Part shown: piece by piece, positions 20,335 through 32,239 of the stretch
Position numbering within the stretch: position 1 is the stretch's first letter
Layout: every line of letters starts with the position of its first letter
Source: Rhipicephalus microplus
Taxonomy: Eukaryota; Arthropoda; Arachnida; Ixodida; Ixodidae
Length of the DNA stretch: 64,000 nt
Assembly (NCBI RefSeq): GCF_043290135.1
Contig: NC_134710.1
Location: 279,195,776-279,259,775 of the forward strand
Direction of reading: 5' to 3'
Notes under the pieces: generated by a model
What the model saw: only the letters and a program-made list of their open reading frames with translations
Database searches by the model: none
Told to the model about the DNA's origin: nothing
Program-made: the position numbers and the translations under genes

Positions 20335-21037
20335 AATAATTTTATTTTTTTTATTTTTATAGCTACGACGTGACCAAAAATACAGTTTTTTTCTTAAATG
20401 CCAGTTTTACTTATACTGGCAAATCTGTTAAGCAGGTCATTAGTCCATGCAAAGCCAAAAGAAATCTGTTAACTGTCACCGGCATGCGCTCTGTTTATTC
20501 TCTTCTTCCTTTTCATCCTCTTCCTCTTCTGCGCCGCCTACAATCAGCCACGCCAATTTTTACGGCGATTGATTTAATAACAAGAGAACCTGTGAGGTAA
20601 TTCACCAACATTTCTCTGTAGTTAGAAGTGCAAGAACTTGTTCCCGTCACATCCATTGTAAAGCAGGGATATGCGACGGGTGCGTATTTAATCGGCATGA
20701 GAAGCTATATCTATTGTATTATTTATATTGTTTCTGCAAGTCCCATCTGGAAACTTTTCTTCTGTACCCGTACATGCGATTGTATAAAAGCATCATCCGC
20801 GTAACCTTCCAACCAATAAATTTCGTTTGAAATCGGTGCTTGTGTTCATGAGGTTCTTCTCACTTTTTTACTCTGCTCAATTTTTTTTACAGCCCCCTTT
20901 TCTCAAATGATATTCAGCTGGCGATCCGGAGATTTCCAAATGTTTAGCTTCCCAGTCATTCACCTTTCTACTTATGTTTATTTCCTTCTCCAATCAGTGA
21001 GTTACTACAAAGGTGTCACCCAGATGTTGTCGTCCCT
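20335..21037. other. tRNA 3' flank, unit 1
   Basis: Begins with T-runs, then CTACGACGTGACC. A pyrimidine-rich CTCTTCTTCC stretch (about 20500-20530) and ATAAAAGCATCATCC (about 20784) recur in all units. No gene seen. Confidence 0.5.
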
Positions 21038-21110
21038 GTCTCGTTAGTTGGTTTGCTGAAAATTCTGGGTTTCGGAGGGAGCAGTTCCGGGTTCAAAACC
21101 TACACGAGGC
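21038..21110 (+). pseudogene. Second tRNA-Pro-like relic, unit 1
   Basis: The stretch opens GTCTCGTTAGTTGGTTTG, has GGGTTTCGGAGGG where the anticodon arm should be, a near-consensus B box (GGTTCAAAACC) and an ACGAGGC end. The acceptor ends can still pair but the D and anticodon arms cannot. The copy in each unit decays differently. Confidence 0.65.
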
Positions 21111-21370
21111 AACACATTTTTTCTGCCTTTTTTTTCTTAAAAACACTCTTTTCTGAAAGTTGACTATTGGCACTCCACTGTACGGGAACATTTATGCTGC
21201 TTGAAATCTTGTTAAGGAATTCTGAGAATGTATGTGCCAAAAGCACAATATCAATATGAGACACGCCCTTGCGGAGAGCTCCATACCTTCGGATTTGTAG
21301 TTTCTTAGGATACGCCTAACTTTGGGTTAACGATCCACCTATGTTTCACCTTCACTGAAAAGCGACCGCT

Positions 21371-21445
21371 GCGGCCGGGATCAAACCCGCGTCTTTCGGG
21401 TCAGCAGGCGAGCACCGCAAGTACTGTGCGTCCACCGCAGCCTGC
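21371..21445 (-). repeat. Reversed tRNA-like / SINE head, unit 1
   Basis: On the minus strand it reads GCGGTGGACGCACAG, CTGCTGACCCG and GGGTTTGATCCC, close to the head of the Ruka-like SINE but with no SINE body. B-box-like sequence is clear, the D arm is poor. Present in every complete unit; in unit 3 it is the target of the solo LTR. Confidence 0.6.
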
Positions 21446-22710
21446 GTGAATTCCTGCGTAGCGTGAACATTTGTAGCGCGAGCCTCTAAATTTACACAAT
21501 TCTTCAAGTGCGTACATACAGTCAAAGCTGCGAAGGCTAAACGCTACGAGGTTCAATGGAGCATAGCATTGAAAAGGTATTAAAGCAGCTGCTTAACTTA
21601 CTGTCGTCACCGTTTAATTATTACTTCGAACGTTGTGCCTACGATGCATGTGGATATTTATGCCTTAGGACGTGCCTACATTAAAATACAATCGTACTAA
21701 ATGAACCTGCTGACTGACTCACTTTGTGGGGTCTTTATAATTCCTGGCGGTACTAGTAGCTTCACAGTTTATTTTATTACTGCAGAACGAATCAAACGCC
21801 TATTAGTCTTAAAAATCAACTAAGCATTGCTTCTACAATCCGAAGAGTTTCAACACTTGCAGCTCAACTCGAACACCATGAAATGCCCTTTCCATCGAAG
21901 TTTCCTCATATGGTTTTGCTGTAAGGTTCCTTGAGTAAATCATTATCTTCACAAATGGGGATTTTTATTATGTAACTTATGCGCAGTTTGCAATGAACCG
22001 AAAACAATACATCACTGCCTTCTCACATGCCGCCGTTTCGCCTCACTCCACCTAATAATTTTTGAGGGGCCGATTGGTATGCTGGGACTGGCATTTATTA
22101 CATTCAACTTTTTATCGTTTGAAGCCAGTCAGTTGGGTGTGGGCCGCAGTGTTATTCTATCAGGGCTACATAAACTCATTCAGGAAAGTGAAAGGATCCG
22201 CAGCGAGTGGTATCGGCAGAAAAATTTAATTCACTGTCCCCCTTCTTCTTTTTTGATATTTAAAAAAATTGGTGAATTGATTGCTTTCGTCCTTTTTACG
22301 TTCTTGTCAATATTCATCGTTTTCTTATCTGATTTCTCTCAGTTTTAACAAGCATTGTGTGAAAATTATGTTAAAAGGTACAGCGTAGCTATATTTCTTC
22401 CGGGTATGAGCAAAGATCTTCTAGGCGAGAAAACAAACATTGAAAATCAGTTGTCTACTGGCGCCTGAGTTCGTCTTCCTTCCTGTCGTTTCGTTCTCTG
22501 GCACAATTTACGATAAATAGAATTTCAAAATAACAACAAGTCCTAAAGGTTACTGTCTTTAAGCGATGAAGATTGATAGAGGGTTTCTTATGTATAAGTT
22601 GATATTATTTTTCTTATTTGCACCGACATCTCCAATATTCAGGTAACGTTATTTGGACTTTTTCTACGGCTGACTTGATAGTAAGACTTCCGCACCCTTA
22701 ATTATTTTTG
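21446..22710. other. Pre-vasa flank, unit 1
   Basis: A sequence block found before each vasa fragment, including GAACCTGCTGACT (about 21703), GGGGCCGATTGGTATGCTGG (about 22067), TGTCAGGGCTACATAAA-like (about 22156), GGTATCGGCAG (about 22209) and TGTCTACTGGCGCC (about 22451). No gene. The reading frames at 22079-22348 are not kept in other units. Confidence 0.55.
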
Positions 22711-24374
22711 CGCATAAGGAAGAAGTGAACAAAAACCGGTGCACGTGTATGCGGCTTCGAGGAAGCTGGGAGGAAGACGACGACGCTGATGTTTCCAACC
22801 TATTATCGCCGGGTCTTCGTAACATCTTTTAATCAGCAATAGCCGGCTTTGGCCGAGACTGCGGCGTGGATAAGCCACCTTTGGGTCGAAGAGCACCGGC
22901 TGCAAAGAGGCAAGATGTTGAACCACCTAGACAGATTCTTCAGGCTTGGGCATGGGAGGCCAGTGCAATGGTGCACCGGCCGATTACAGCTGAGACAACC
23001 CTAGTCCTTCTGCCAGGTGTGGTTGGAACTACAATGGTGGGGTGAAAACAACAATGTTGTAGGCTCGGCAGCCTCGGACGACCCTTAGCAAGATGAAGAT
23101 TCGAGCAGCAGCTGAAAGGTTGAGCCCAATTCGATCTTTGGACAATACTCCGGGAGGTTTGGTGGTGGGGGCAGGTTCGGGGGCTACCCTTCTGTGAAGG
23201 AGGAGAAAGCAGAGCGTGTTTCAAGTGCAACCAAGAACGATACCACAGTAGAGACTGCCCGAACGCAGCCTCCCGGGGCGGCCATGAAAGAGGTTGTTTC
23301 ACGTGTGGAGAGGAAGCTCACATGAATCGTGAATCTCTCGGAAGACTCCGCTTCCGTGGGTGGCGGACTCTCGTGGTAGAGGCTGTTTTAAGTTTTGTCA
23401 GGACGACCACATGAGCCAAAACTGCCAAACACCAATACCTCACATAGTGGTAGAGGCGGTAGAAGAGGCTGCTTCAAAGGTGGCGAAGAGATCCCCGTCA
23501 GTCGAGAATACCTAACAGCTTCCAGTGCTAACAGACGCAAGAGCGGCTGCTTCAACTGTTAATAAGACACTGATATGAGCCGGGACTGCGTGAACACACA
23601 TCAGGAGTGGTGTTCCAAGGGATGTTGAAAGTGTGGCGAGAAAGGGGAGTCGCGAGTGCCCCCAGCGGACCCTGGTAGCGCACAAGGAGGAGACTGCTCC
23701 AAAGACGAGGGTTACCGGCCCCGTGGTTGATTCGAGTGCCACTAGAAGGACCACACTGCCAATACTGCACGAACGAGGTTGTGCCTCACACGAGAGCCCG
23801 ACAGCAATCAAATGGAGGCACCCCATATTAGACCATCTCTTCCAACGGATCAGGACATGCTCTTCTCGACCATTCCCACTGGCATCATCTTCGACAAATA
23901 CGATATCATTCACGTAGAAGTCAGTGAGCCTCAATTCCGGATGTCATTCACCAGCTTCGAGCAATTGAGCCTCTAGGACCTCCTGCTGCAAAACTTGCGG
24001 CGCGAAGTATGTCAAGCCAACGCCTGTACAGAAGTACGCCGTCCAAATATATTTGACCGGCCAGGACTTGATGAGCTGCGTATAGGCGGGATTTATAAAT
24101 ACGGCACCATTCGATTTGCCTATTCTGAACACGTTCCTGGGTGACACTGGCCCAGAGAACCCGGTCTATAAGCCCTTGTAGACTCTGAAGGGGTGTTACT
24201 GTTGCCAACCCACGACTTCTTCATCCACATATCCCAGGGTGCACACATGTACGCCTAGGAGTCGATCCTCAAGACTGTGCTTGTGTACGGAGGGACGTCG
24301 GTGGGCACCAGCAGGCCGTCATGTCTCAAGGCTGTCCCTTCCTGGTGGCCACCACAAGTCTTACTTAACGTCAC
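22711..24374 (+). pseudogene. vasa: vasa/DDX4-like fragment, copy b (subtype 2)
   Basis: Same layout as copy a. The Gly-rich part is at about 23140-23200, degenerate knuckles run from about 23215 to 23770, the pre-helicase linker with FDKYDIIHVEVSE is near 23894, FEQLSL follows at about 23957 (the subtype 2 mark), and the Q-motif region is at about 24012. Motif I is wrecked: GFINTAPF stands where GSGKTAAF is expected (about 24088-24112), so the Walker lysine is lost. The fragment ends TTSLT after a VATT block and then meets the 14.77-kb duplication junction. Stops are frequent in all frames. Confidence 0.8.
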
Positions 24375-24375
24375 A

Positions 24376-24397
24376 ATAATATTACAATAATATTACC
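24376..24397. other. Junction of the 14.77-kb duplication
   Basis: AATAATATTAC occurs twice in a row and is followed by TACCTGATAGTGAT-type integrase sequence that matches 9622 onward. The left side is the normal end of a vasa fragment. The small direct repeat at the joint looks like filler or microhomology left by the duplication. Confidence 0.75.
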
Positions 24398-25266
24398 TGA
24401 TAGTGATCGATTCTTACTCGTTTTTCTGTGATGTTCGCAAGCTTAATGGTGCCACCTAGGCTGCGGTAATCAATTTAAGTGCAGAAATCTTTCTGACACA
24501 TGGCATTACAGCCAAGTTGAGCAGTGACAACGGCCCACCTTTCGACAGTGCAGCCTTCCACGCTTTTACATGTACCACATCACTTCTAGACCGTACTCCC
24601 CGCGCGGCAACGACTTAGCAGAACGCGCAGTCAAGGAATCTAAACATCTGCTTAAAATGACCGTTTTGCTACTCTTAAATATTACAGTGCCTTGCTCGAA
24701 TTGCGAAACACTCCGAGGAACGAATGGCTACAATGGGCAGCTCAAAAGCTCATGGACGTCACACCAGACGCCAACTCCCGGTATTCAATTGTTACTTGGA
24801 GCCGAAGACGGTTCCTCCAATACCTGTTTCTTAGTTACTGCAAGAAATACGACATGGACAACGTTTCTACTACAATAGAACGACAGAGAGTCCGCAAGAA
24901 TTCCATAGTGGAACGAGAGTGTCCGCATATGACACACACAGCAAAACGTGTACATCAGCCATAGTGGTTCGTCCTTCCGGGCCAACGTGGTCGTATATCT
25001 GGGTGATAGAGATAATGGGCAGCAGTTACGCCGCCAAGAGAACACCTTAGAGCCCCAGAAGCCGCGGCGCCTGCCCCCGCGCCCCCTGCAGAAACCCAAG
25101 AAGCACCAACAGACCCAATTAGCGGCTTCTTCCGAAGAAGTGAGCGTACACGCCGAAAGCCGCAACGTTATCCACTGCCAGAATTTAACAAATAGCAAAG
25201 CCATTCATGTTTTCAAACAAAAAAGTCCTGTAACACTTGTCTTTTTTTGCCCAAAAGAAGGGAAGA
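24394..25266 (+). pseudogene. Duplicated gypsy integrase fragment
   Basis: Corresponds to 9622-10506 with a 12-bp deletion (the stretch at about 9808 is shortened here at 24572) and scattered substitutions. The first catalytic Asp region lies outside the duplication. SSDNGPPF (about 24521) and GNDLAERAVKESKH (about 24608) remain. It lacks the upstream element entirely, so it arrived as part of the duplicated block and not by retrotransposition. Confidence 0.85.
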
Positions 25267-25410
25267 TGTAGTAGAACGCGAAGCTACGCTTGCCCGTCAT
25301 CCATCGCGCATGCGCCACGACCCCACCGCTTATCGCTAGCCTCCTTATTATATACTCGGCTGCGTTGCTGAATAAACCACATTTGTTCCTTGCTACTCGC
25401 ATGGCTTACA
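25267..25410 (+). mobile_element. Duplicated gypsy LTR
   Basis: The 144-bp counterpart of the LTR at 10507, starting TGTAG; the end reads CTTACA here with one substitution. Confidence 0.85.
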
Positions 25411-26543
25411 GAAACCATTGATCAAGGGGAAAGTTTATCGTATTTTGAAGAATAACCGGTGACGAAATCAGTGTATTGCCTTATCATTGACGTAACAATA
25501 TGTTCTGCTATAGACAAGGGTCGTAAGCCAGCTATCTAAATGACACTGAACTCTATGCCACTTAAAGGGGCCCTGCAACACTTGTTGAGCTTGGTCAGAA
25601 AACGCTGCCGATCGGTAGCAGAGGCTCCTGACAACGCGCGAACCAAATAATATAGCACAAAAGGTAGCCTGGAATTCACAATAAATTGTCAAAGTGAGCT
25701 AAAATTGCGTTCTCTTCTCTGGACAAATCAAGTTATATGCCTGAATATCACACGTCAATGACCCATCTATCAGCTATTGGCTGATTTGAACATAGCGCGC
25801 TCGCTTTTGACAGAGGTCGCCGCGCGATGCGGCTACTTGTCGGTGCGTGCGTGTGCGATTACGCTTAAAAAGCTGTGCACTCGACGTCAAAAAAAGAAAA
25901 GAAGTGCTCAAGGTCGCGAAGTGCGCGTGACGTTTTTCTGTGGTCCTGCCATCTCTCTCAGCTTCCAGCGCTTTCGCCGGGACTGAAGAACAGAGAATGC
26001 AATCGCAGCATGCAACAAGCCTTTGTAACTCCACTCGCACTGAACGGATACTTAAAATGTTTGCGGTATTGAATTTGTAAGGCAATAAGCTCTTCCAATG
26101 AATTTTTTCCATGGTTACATGAAAAAGTGCTTCAGGGCCCCTTTAAGAAAAGTTAGAATACAATGAGAAGTCGTTGGACAAAGAGAACGATTGTTCTATT
26201 GTGAGGAATACCCAGTAAATAAATCAGTCTCTTGACCCATCATTCACGTAACAATATGTTTTGCAAAAGAAAAGAGATAAATGCCAGCTACCTAATCAGA
26301 TTGAATTCTATGTCACCGAAGAAAAACAAGAACACTATGACAAAGTCATTGGTCAAGGAGAAAGATCGTCGTATTGTGAAGAATAACTAGTAAAAATGAA
26401 ATTATGAATAGAGCTAATCATTTTTTTCAGCGGTTAGTTCGCATGTGACGAAAGTTACCTATCTGGTGTTTGGATTACAGTCTTCTGGCAGGTGACCAAG
26501 ATACCAAGAAAGTAAAAATGTACAGTTCGAACTGCATCAGTGT
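25411..26543 (+). repeat. Duplicated ~180-bp repeats and tRNA flank, with MITE
   Basis: Matches 10651-11783 at an offset of 14,760 with few changes. It holds nothing beyond the repeat, the MITE and the tRNA-relic flank. Confidence 0.75.
25566..26142. mobile_element. 577-bp TTAA MITE, duplicated copy
   Basis: The left end AGGGGCCCTGCAACACTT and right end AAGTGCTTCAGGGCCCCT pair better than in the first copy. TTAA flanks lie at 25562-25565 and 26143-26146. Confidence 0.75.
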
Positions 26544-26615
26544 GGCTTATTGGTTTAGCTGTGTGATTCCCGCTTTAGATGCAAGAGGTCCCGGGTTCAA
26601 ATCCCGGATGAGCAC
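26544..26615 (+). pseudogene. tRNA-Pro relic, duplicated copy
   Basis: Counterpart of 11784-11855. Its T stem (CCCGGGTTCAAATCCCGG) is intact where the first copy has CCTGGG, but the A box has an added change (GGTTTAGCTG). The anticodon arm is broken as in the other copy. Confidence 0.75.
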
Positions 26616-26682
26616 AATTTTTAGGGGCGAAGCTCCTAAAGGCGTGGGTCTGTACATCCTCTGATGTTGTACGTAGCCACTG

Positions 26683-27110
26683 GTGGCTCATACCCGCTCT
26701 AGAGTGGGTATGGGCCACAGGGGATGCGAAATAGGAGATGGTGGTACTGGGACACGTGGACGGACTCATGGATGGACGGACAGACAGACAAGCAGACGGA
26801 CGGGCGAATGGACGGAAGCGCGTAGCGGGTACATGCCACAAAGGATGCAAAATGCAAGATGGTGGTACTTGGAGTGTTCCCTAGATGGACGCACGAACGG
26901 ATGTCAGAGAGACTAGAAGACGAACATAAAAATGCACGGACGCGTGGACGTACGGTAGGATGAACGCAGGAACGGATGGACAGACGAATGAATGGACTCA
27001 TAGACGCATGGACAGACAGACGGATGCTGGATGGACGCATGGATGGTTGCGTGGACGGAAAAAAGAAAGAACGAATGGACGGACGGAAGCACAGACAGGC
27101 TGATGGACGC
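26683..27110. repeat. Palindrome and GGAC-rich minisatellite, duplicated copy
   Basis: The 36-bp palindrome is at 26683-26718, followed by the irregular GGAC/GATG tract. Differences from 11923-12350 are mostly single substitutions, with no change in repeat number seen. Confidence 0.8.
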
Positions 27111-27997
27111 TTCACCCCACTCATCATCATTCACTCCGTGGATATGCTGTGATTATTTTAGTTTTTTGGCAATAAGCTACAACGTGACCAACAATGCTTG
27201 TTCGTCTTAAATTCCAGTTTTATTGTAGAGCAAGAAAGAAGTTAGGAGCGGACACACCCATCAATATCGGCGGCCGAACCGACACTAGCGCACCTCGTGG
27301 TTGGTGAAAGTCAATGAACGGCGCTTCAGTGCATGGCTCTCTCCAATAGCACGGGGGTCATGCTATTCAGTCAGCGTTACATAAATTCACTCAGGCAATC
27401 AAAAAGATGGGCTGCTAGTGGTATCGCCAGATAACTCCAATTCTTTGTCCCCCTTCTTCTTTTTTGGTATTAAAAAATTTGGTGAATAGATTCCTTTCGC
27501 CCTTTCCACTTTTTAAGTTACGTTATCATTCATCGTGTTTTTATATGATTATTCTTCGCTTTCAACAAGCATTGTATAAAAATTGCGTTACATTGTAGCC
27601 AATCTCCCTTGTGGATATGAGCCAAGATGTTCGCAGATGACAAAACAAAACATTAAAATCTGTTGTCTACTGGCGCCTGTGTTCATCTTCTTTTCTGTTT
27701 TGTTTTCTGCTACTGTTTACAATGAAAAGAATTTCATAATAACAAGAAGTCCTACAACATAATGTTCAAGTGATGAACATCGATAGAGAGTTTCTGCTGT
27801 ATAAATTGATTTTGTCTTTCTTTGTTGCTAAGACGCTTCCAATAACCCTTATTCACTTATTCCAGGTGCCGTAATTTTGCGTTTGCCAAGGGCTCAAACA
27901 ATAGTAAGACTACTATTGGAGGCACCCTTTGTTCCGCCATCTCTTTATACAGATGAGGACATGCTCTTGTCGGCCACACTGTTGAATAATGTTGGGC
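27111..27997. other. Fused tRNA flank and pre-vasa flank, duplicated copy
   Basis: Counterpart of 12351-13240. Includes the transplanted vasa piece at about 27912-27974. One short T-run deletion is visible near 27165. No gene seen. Confidence 0.6.
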
Positions 27998-29707
27998 ATA
28001 AGGACGAAGTGAACGAAGACTGGTGCACGTGCTTGCTGCTCCGAGGCAGCTAGAAGGAAGACGACGACGCTGAAAGACCCAACCTGTTTTCGTCCTGGTC
28101 TTTCTTAAAGCATTCAATTGGCGATATACGGCTTGAGGCAAGACCGTGGCATGAATAAGTCAATGAGAGGTGGAAGAGCACCGGCTGCAAGGCGACCAGG
28201 TGTTGAACCACCAGGACAAGTTCATCGCAGTGCAGCGCTGGAAGTTAGTACAATGGTGCACTGGCACAGTCCAGCTTCGGCAACGGCAATGGTACTGCCA
28301 GCTATCACTAGATTTACAATAATATGGGTGATAGCAACAATGTTGCAGGCACAACAGCCTCGAACGACCCCTGGCAAGAGTAAAGATTCGAGCAGTGGGT
28401 TGAAGGTGAAGCGCAGTTCCAGCTTTGGCCGAGGCTCCAGCTGGTTTGCGCTGGGGGCAGTTTCGGTGGTGAACGTTCTGGAAAAGGAGGAGGAAGCAGG
28501 GCGTGTTTCAAATCCAATCAAGAAGGACATCGCACTAAACACTACCCCAAGGCAGGTTGTCTTAAGAGTGAAGAGGAAGGTCACATGAAGCGTGAATGTC
28601 TCAACGCAGACTCCACTTATGTGGGTGGTGGCTGCTCTGGTTGTAGAGGCTGCTTTAAGTTTGGTCAAGAGGGCCATGAGCCATGACAGCCCAAACACTG
28701 ATTCCTCGGGTGGTCGTAGAGGCGATGAAAGAAGCTGCTTCAAATGTGGCGAGGAGCGCCACATCACTCGGGATTACCCAAATGCATCTTGGGATAACAG
28801 ACTCAAGAGGGGCTGGCTGCTTTTACTCTGAATGGGACACTCAGATAAGGCAGGACTACCTGAAACCTTAGCAGGAGCAGTGCTCCATGGAATCTTTCAA
28901 CTGTGGTGTGGAGGGGCATACGAGTATCGTGTGCTCCAACCAGGACGCGTGCGGCGGACAAGGGAAAGATTGCTCCGAAGGCAGGGGTTACCAGCCCCGC
29001 TGCTTCTTCAATTGCCAGCACAAGGGCCACACGGCCAATACTGCACGAACGAGGTTGTGACTCGCATGAGCCCCCGACGGCAAGCCAATGGAGGCGCCCT
29101 TTGTTCCGCCATCTCTTTATACGGATGAGGACATGCTCTTGTCGGCCATCTCCACGGGCATGAACTTCGACAAGAACGGTGTCATTCCCGTGGAAGTTAG
29201 TGATGCTCATTTTCGGATGTCATTAACCAAGTTCGAGGAAATGAACATGTAGGACTTGCTGCTGCTGCTGAACTTGCGGCGCGAAGTATTTGAAGCCGAT
29301 GCCAACACAGAAGTACGCCATCAATAATATTTTGGCCGGCCGGGACTTGGTGGCCTGCGTAAATACTAGATCTGGAAAGATGACGGCATTCGTGCTTCCC
29401 ATTCTGCACACGCTGCTGTGTGACACTGGCTTCGAGAACACGTCCTACCAGCCCGTGCAGAGACGATGGTGATGGCCCTGCCGCCAACCCACGAGTCGGC
29501 CATCCATGTGGCCCAGCGTGCAAACTTGTAAGCCTATGAGTCTATACTCAAGATTGTGCTTGAGTATAGACTGTGCATGAGTATGAGTCTATACTCAAGA
29601 TTGTGCTTGAGTATATATAGGAGGGACGTCGGTGCAGTACCATCGGACCGTCATGTCCGAAGACTGTCCCTTTCTGGTGGCCACCACCACTCGAAATTCA
29701 ACGTCGC
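27998..29707 (+). pseudogene. vasa: vasa/DDX4-like fragment, copy c (subtype 1)
   Basis: The duplicate of copy a. It shares the FEEMNM-stop, motif I as RSGKM (29368-29382), the Q-motif remnant (about 29298) and the internal hairpin duplication (about 29535-29620). The knuckle that is intact in copy a has lost its second Cys here (CLKS, about 28559). At about 29450 CCAGCCCG reads through where copy a has a stop (CTAGCCCG), so the copies have drifted slightly. It also ends after motif Ib without a DEAD box. Confidence 0.82.
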
Positions 29708-32134
29708 AGTTATGGGCAAGGACACTATATTTTCTTGATGAAAAATCACTTATTTCGCTGATATTGTTATCAATAATATTGTTTAACGTAATTATTGTCA
29801 ATATCGTAATTTGTATCATTATTGTAAATAACGGTGTGTTTAAAGTTGTTATAGTTAGTTACGTATTTTAATAATATTTATTATTCCAATTTGTTTAGTG
29901 ATTTATTTATTTTACCCTCAGGGCCAAATGACATCGCAGAGGGTGGTGGGTTGTTTACGAAAAATGTAAATGAACAAAAAGCCGTTAATACAGTTAGACC
30001 GTACAAATTAGCCTCCAATAAATACAATGTCTGCTAATACACTATATAATACATGTTAGCTAATACAATACAGAACGTAATCACACAATTTTGGCTATTG
30101 CAAGAAGAAGACCTAATAAAAGGTCGCTAATAGCAACAATGTCATTGTAAAGTGTGTTTCACTTCTCCGATGAATGAGGCAAAAACGAAGAAAGTTTTTG
30201 CGTTGCATAAAGAGATGCCTACTTTGTGATGGATTTTCGAAGTTCTCCGATATACAGCGTCTCTCATATTCATATGGTGGTTTTGGAACGTTAAACCCCA
30301 CATATAATTCTATCAATCAATTATTTTGAGATGGTTGTCAATGCGGCGGGATATGCGATATGGGCAAAGAAGTAGTTGGTCGTGCAAAAAAGGATGCGTG
30401 TACATTTCGTAAAATTGTGTTAAACGGCTGACTATTCTACGAGATGTAAAGAAGAAAGTGCAAGGGAAGTTTTCATAGTTGAAATGCTCGCGGTTCTGTT
30501 ATAGTTAGACAATCTGAAGCGCAGTTATTCTGAACAAGTTCAAGGGCAGTTACCAGAATAGTATAGGTTATCGTTAATATAATCCGTGACTTACATTCTC
30601 GATTATGGGGCAAGGAAGCTGCCGGCATAAATCCCAGACGACCCCATTTTTATTTTCATGCACCCGTCAGCATGCTTTCGGCTTTTGGATGTTTTCGTTT
30701 TTATGTGGCTTTGTTAAGATAATCTGATTACTGGTATTTCTTCCTTATTTTCTTTATTCCTGTTCGTGCAAGACAGTTCGAATATTACCTCTCACTTTCG
30801 TAATGTATAGGTTTTTTTTTACATGTTTATTCTCATTACTTTTTGCTTTAGCTATTGTTAAGAATGTGGCATTTGTAATATTTGATTATAAAATGTGTAC
30901 TATTTTGTACAGAAAATATCAGAGGAGTATGGGGTAACATATGTATGTTAATAGGATATCACAGCCTGTGGCGGTTACCCACAGAGGTTTGGCATGCGGA
31001 CGTAAATATTCGAAATGTATATAGACAATAAATTCGAAGCTTGTACGTGCTACATAAATAGAGTACATACACTGATCAAAAGGAAAACCAGAATCGATGT
31101 GCCTAGAGGGGTGGACATAACTATTATTTTTAGTAAGGGCTAATTTCGCATTTCTTGTGTGAAATGACATGGTGTGGTATTGTATGGAAAAACTTCATTT
31201 AGGTCTGTCCAGGCGTGATAGGCCAGAGGTCTTTGCCATGGCGTAGGGCCTGTTGGACTGCCCATAGCTGCGGCTTTAAATATGTACTGCGCGCCGCAGC
31301 ATCCCACTTGGCCCCATCCGACCTGCTGGAGTCTGAGCGTCAATGCCTGAGGCCTGTTCAGTTTACTCTGTGGTGGCAGATACTTTCGCCTCCTCAGATT
31401 AAAGTTTTTATTAAATTCATTGTACGTCTTTGGGGGATCTTTGTTGTCCAGAACCTCGTCACCACATCGTTCAGTAGCTAATAAAAATATTTAAAACGCA
31501 TGCATTCGTATGGAAGTGTATTCTTGCTTACGGTGCTGTATAGGTCCCAAATGATGCCTTGTTTCATTTACATAAAGAAATATGAACGTATGCTTGCTTG
31601 CTTTTTTGTATTAATTGATTTTTTTCAAGGCATTTAATATTTGCTTCACTGGGCGTTCATCAATCCATTATATTCATACACTATACTAACTAAAAGTTTT
31701 TACGCACAGATGCATTTCCGTTAGCATTTCATTCATGCTTTCATTTTCTTGTTTGGTTTTTTTTGTTATCATTGTGCTATTCTCTAAGAAAACTGCAGGG
31801 TTTTTCGCCTAATTCTCATAAAGATTTTATACCTCTGCATAGACGGATCCTTAGCAGGAGCGGCATCATGGATATCTATATGTACCCGCAGCACTGGGGC
31901 CAATCACGCTGGACTAGTTCTTCTATGAACAGAATGTACACCCTCCCCTGCTTTCCCAGGTTCTCTCCCTCCTTTTCTTTTGAAAATAGAATTGTGCTAG
32001 AGTGTGGCAATAAAAAAAGGCAGATCTCACGTACCTTGGGAACGAAGGTCATGCTAATCATGCGGCTGAAAGGTGACTGTGTTGGATTTTTTTTATTGCG
32101 AAGCATTTATTAGCGAACCTCTGCGACTTTTATC
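29708..32134. other. AT-rich array spacer, unit 2
   Basis: Matches 14951-17377 closely, with single-base changes and small indels. No gene or RNA seen. Confidence 0.6.
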
Positions 32135-32239
<105 letters not shown>
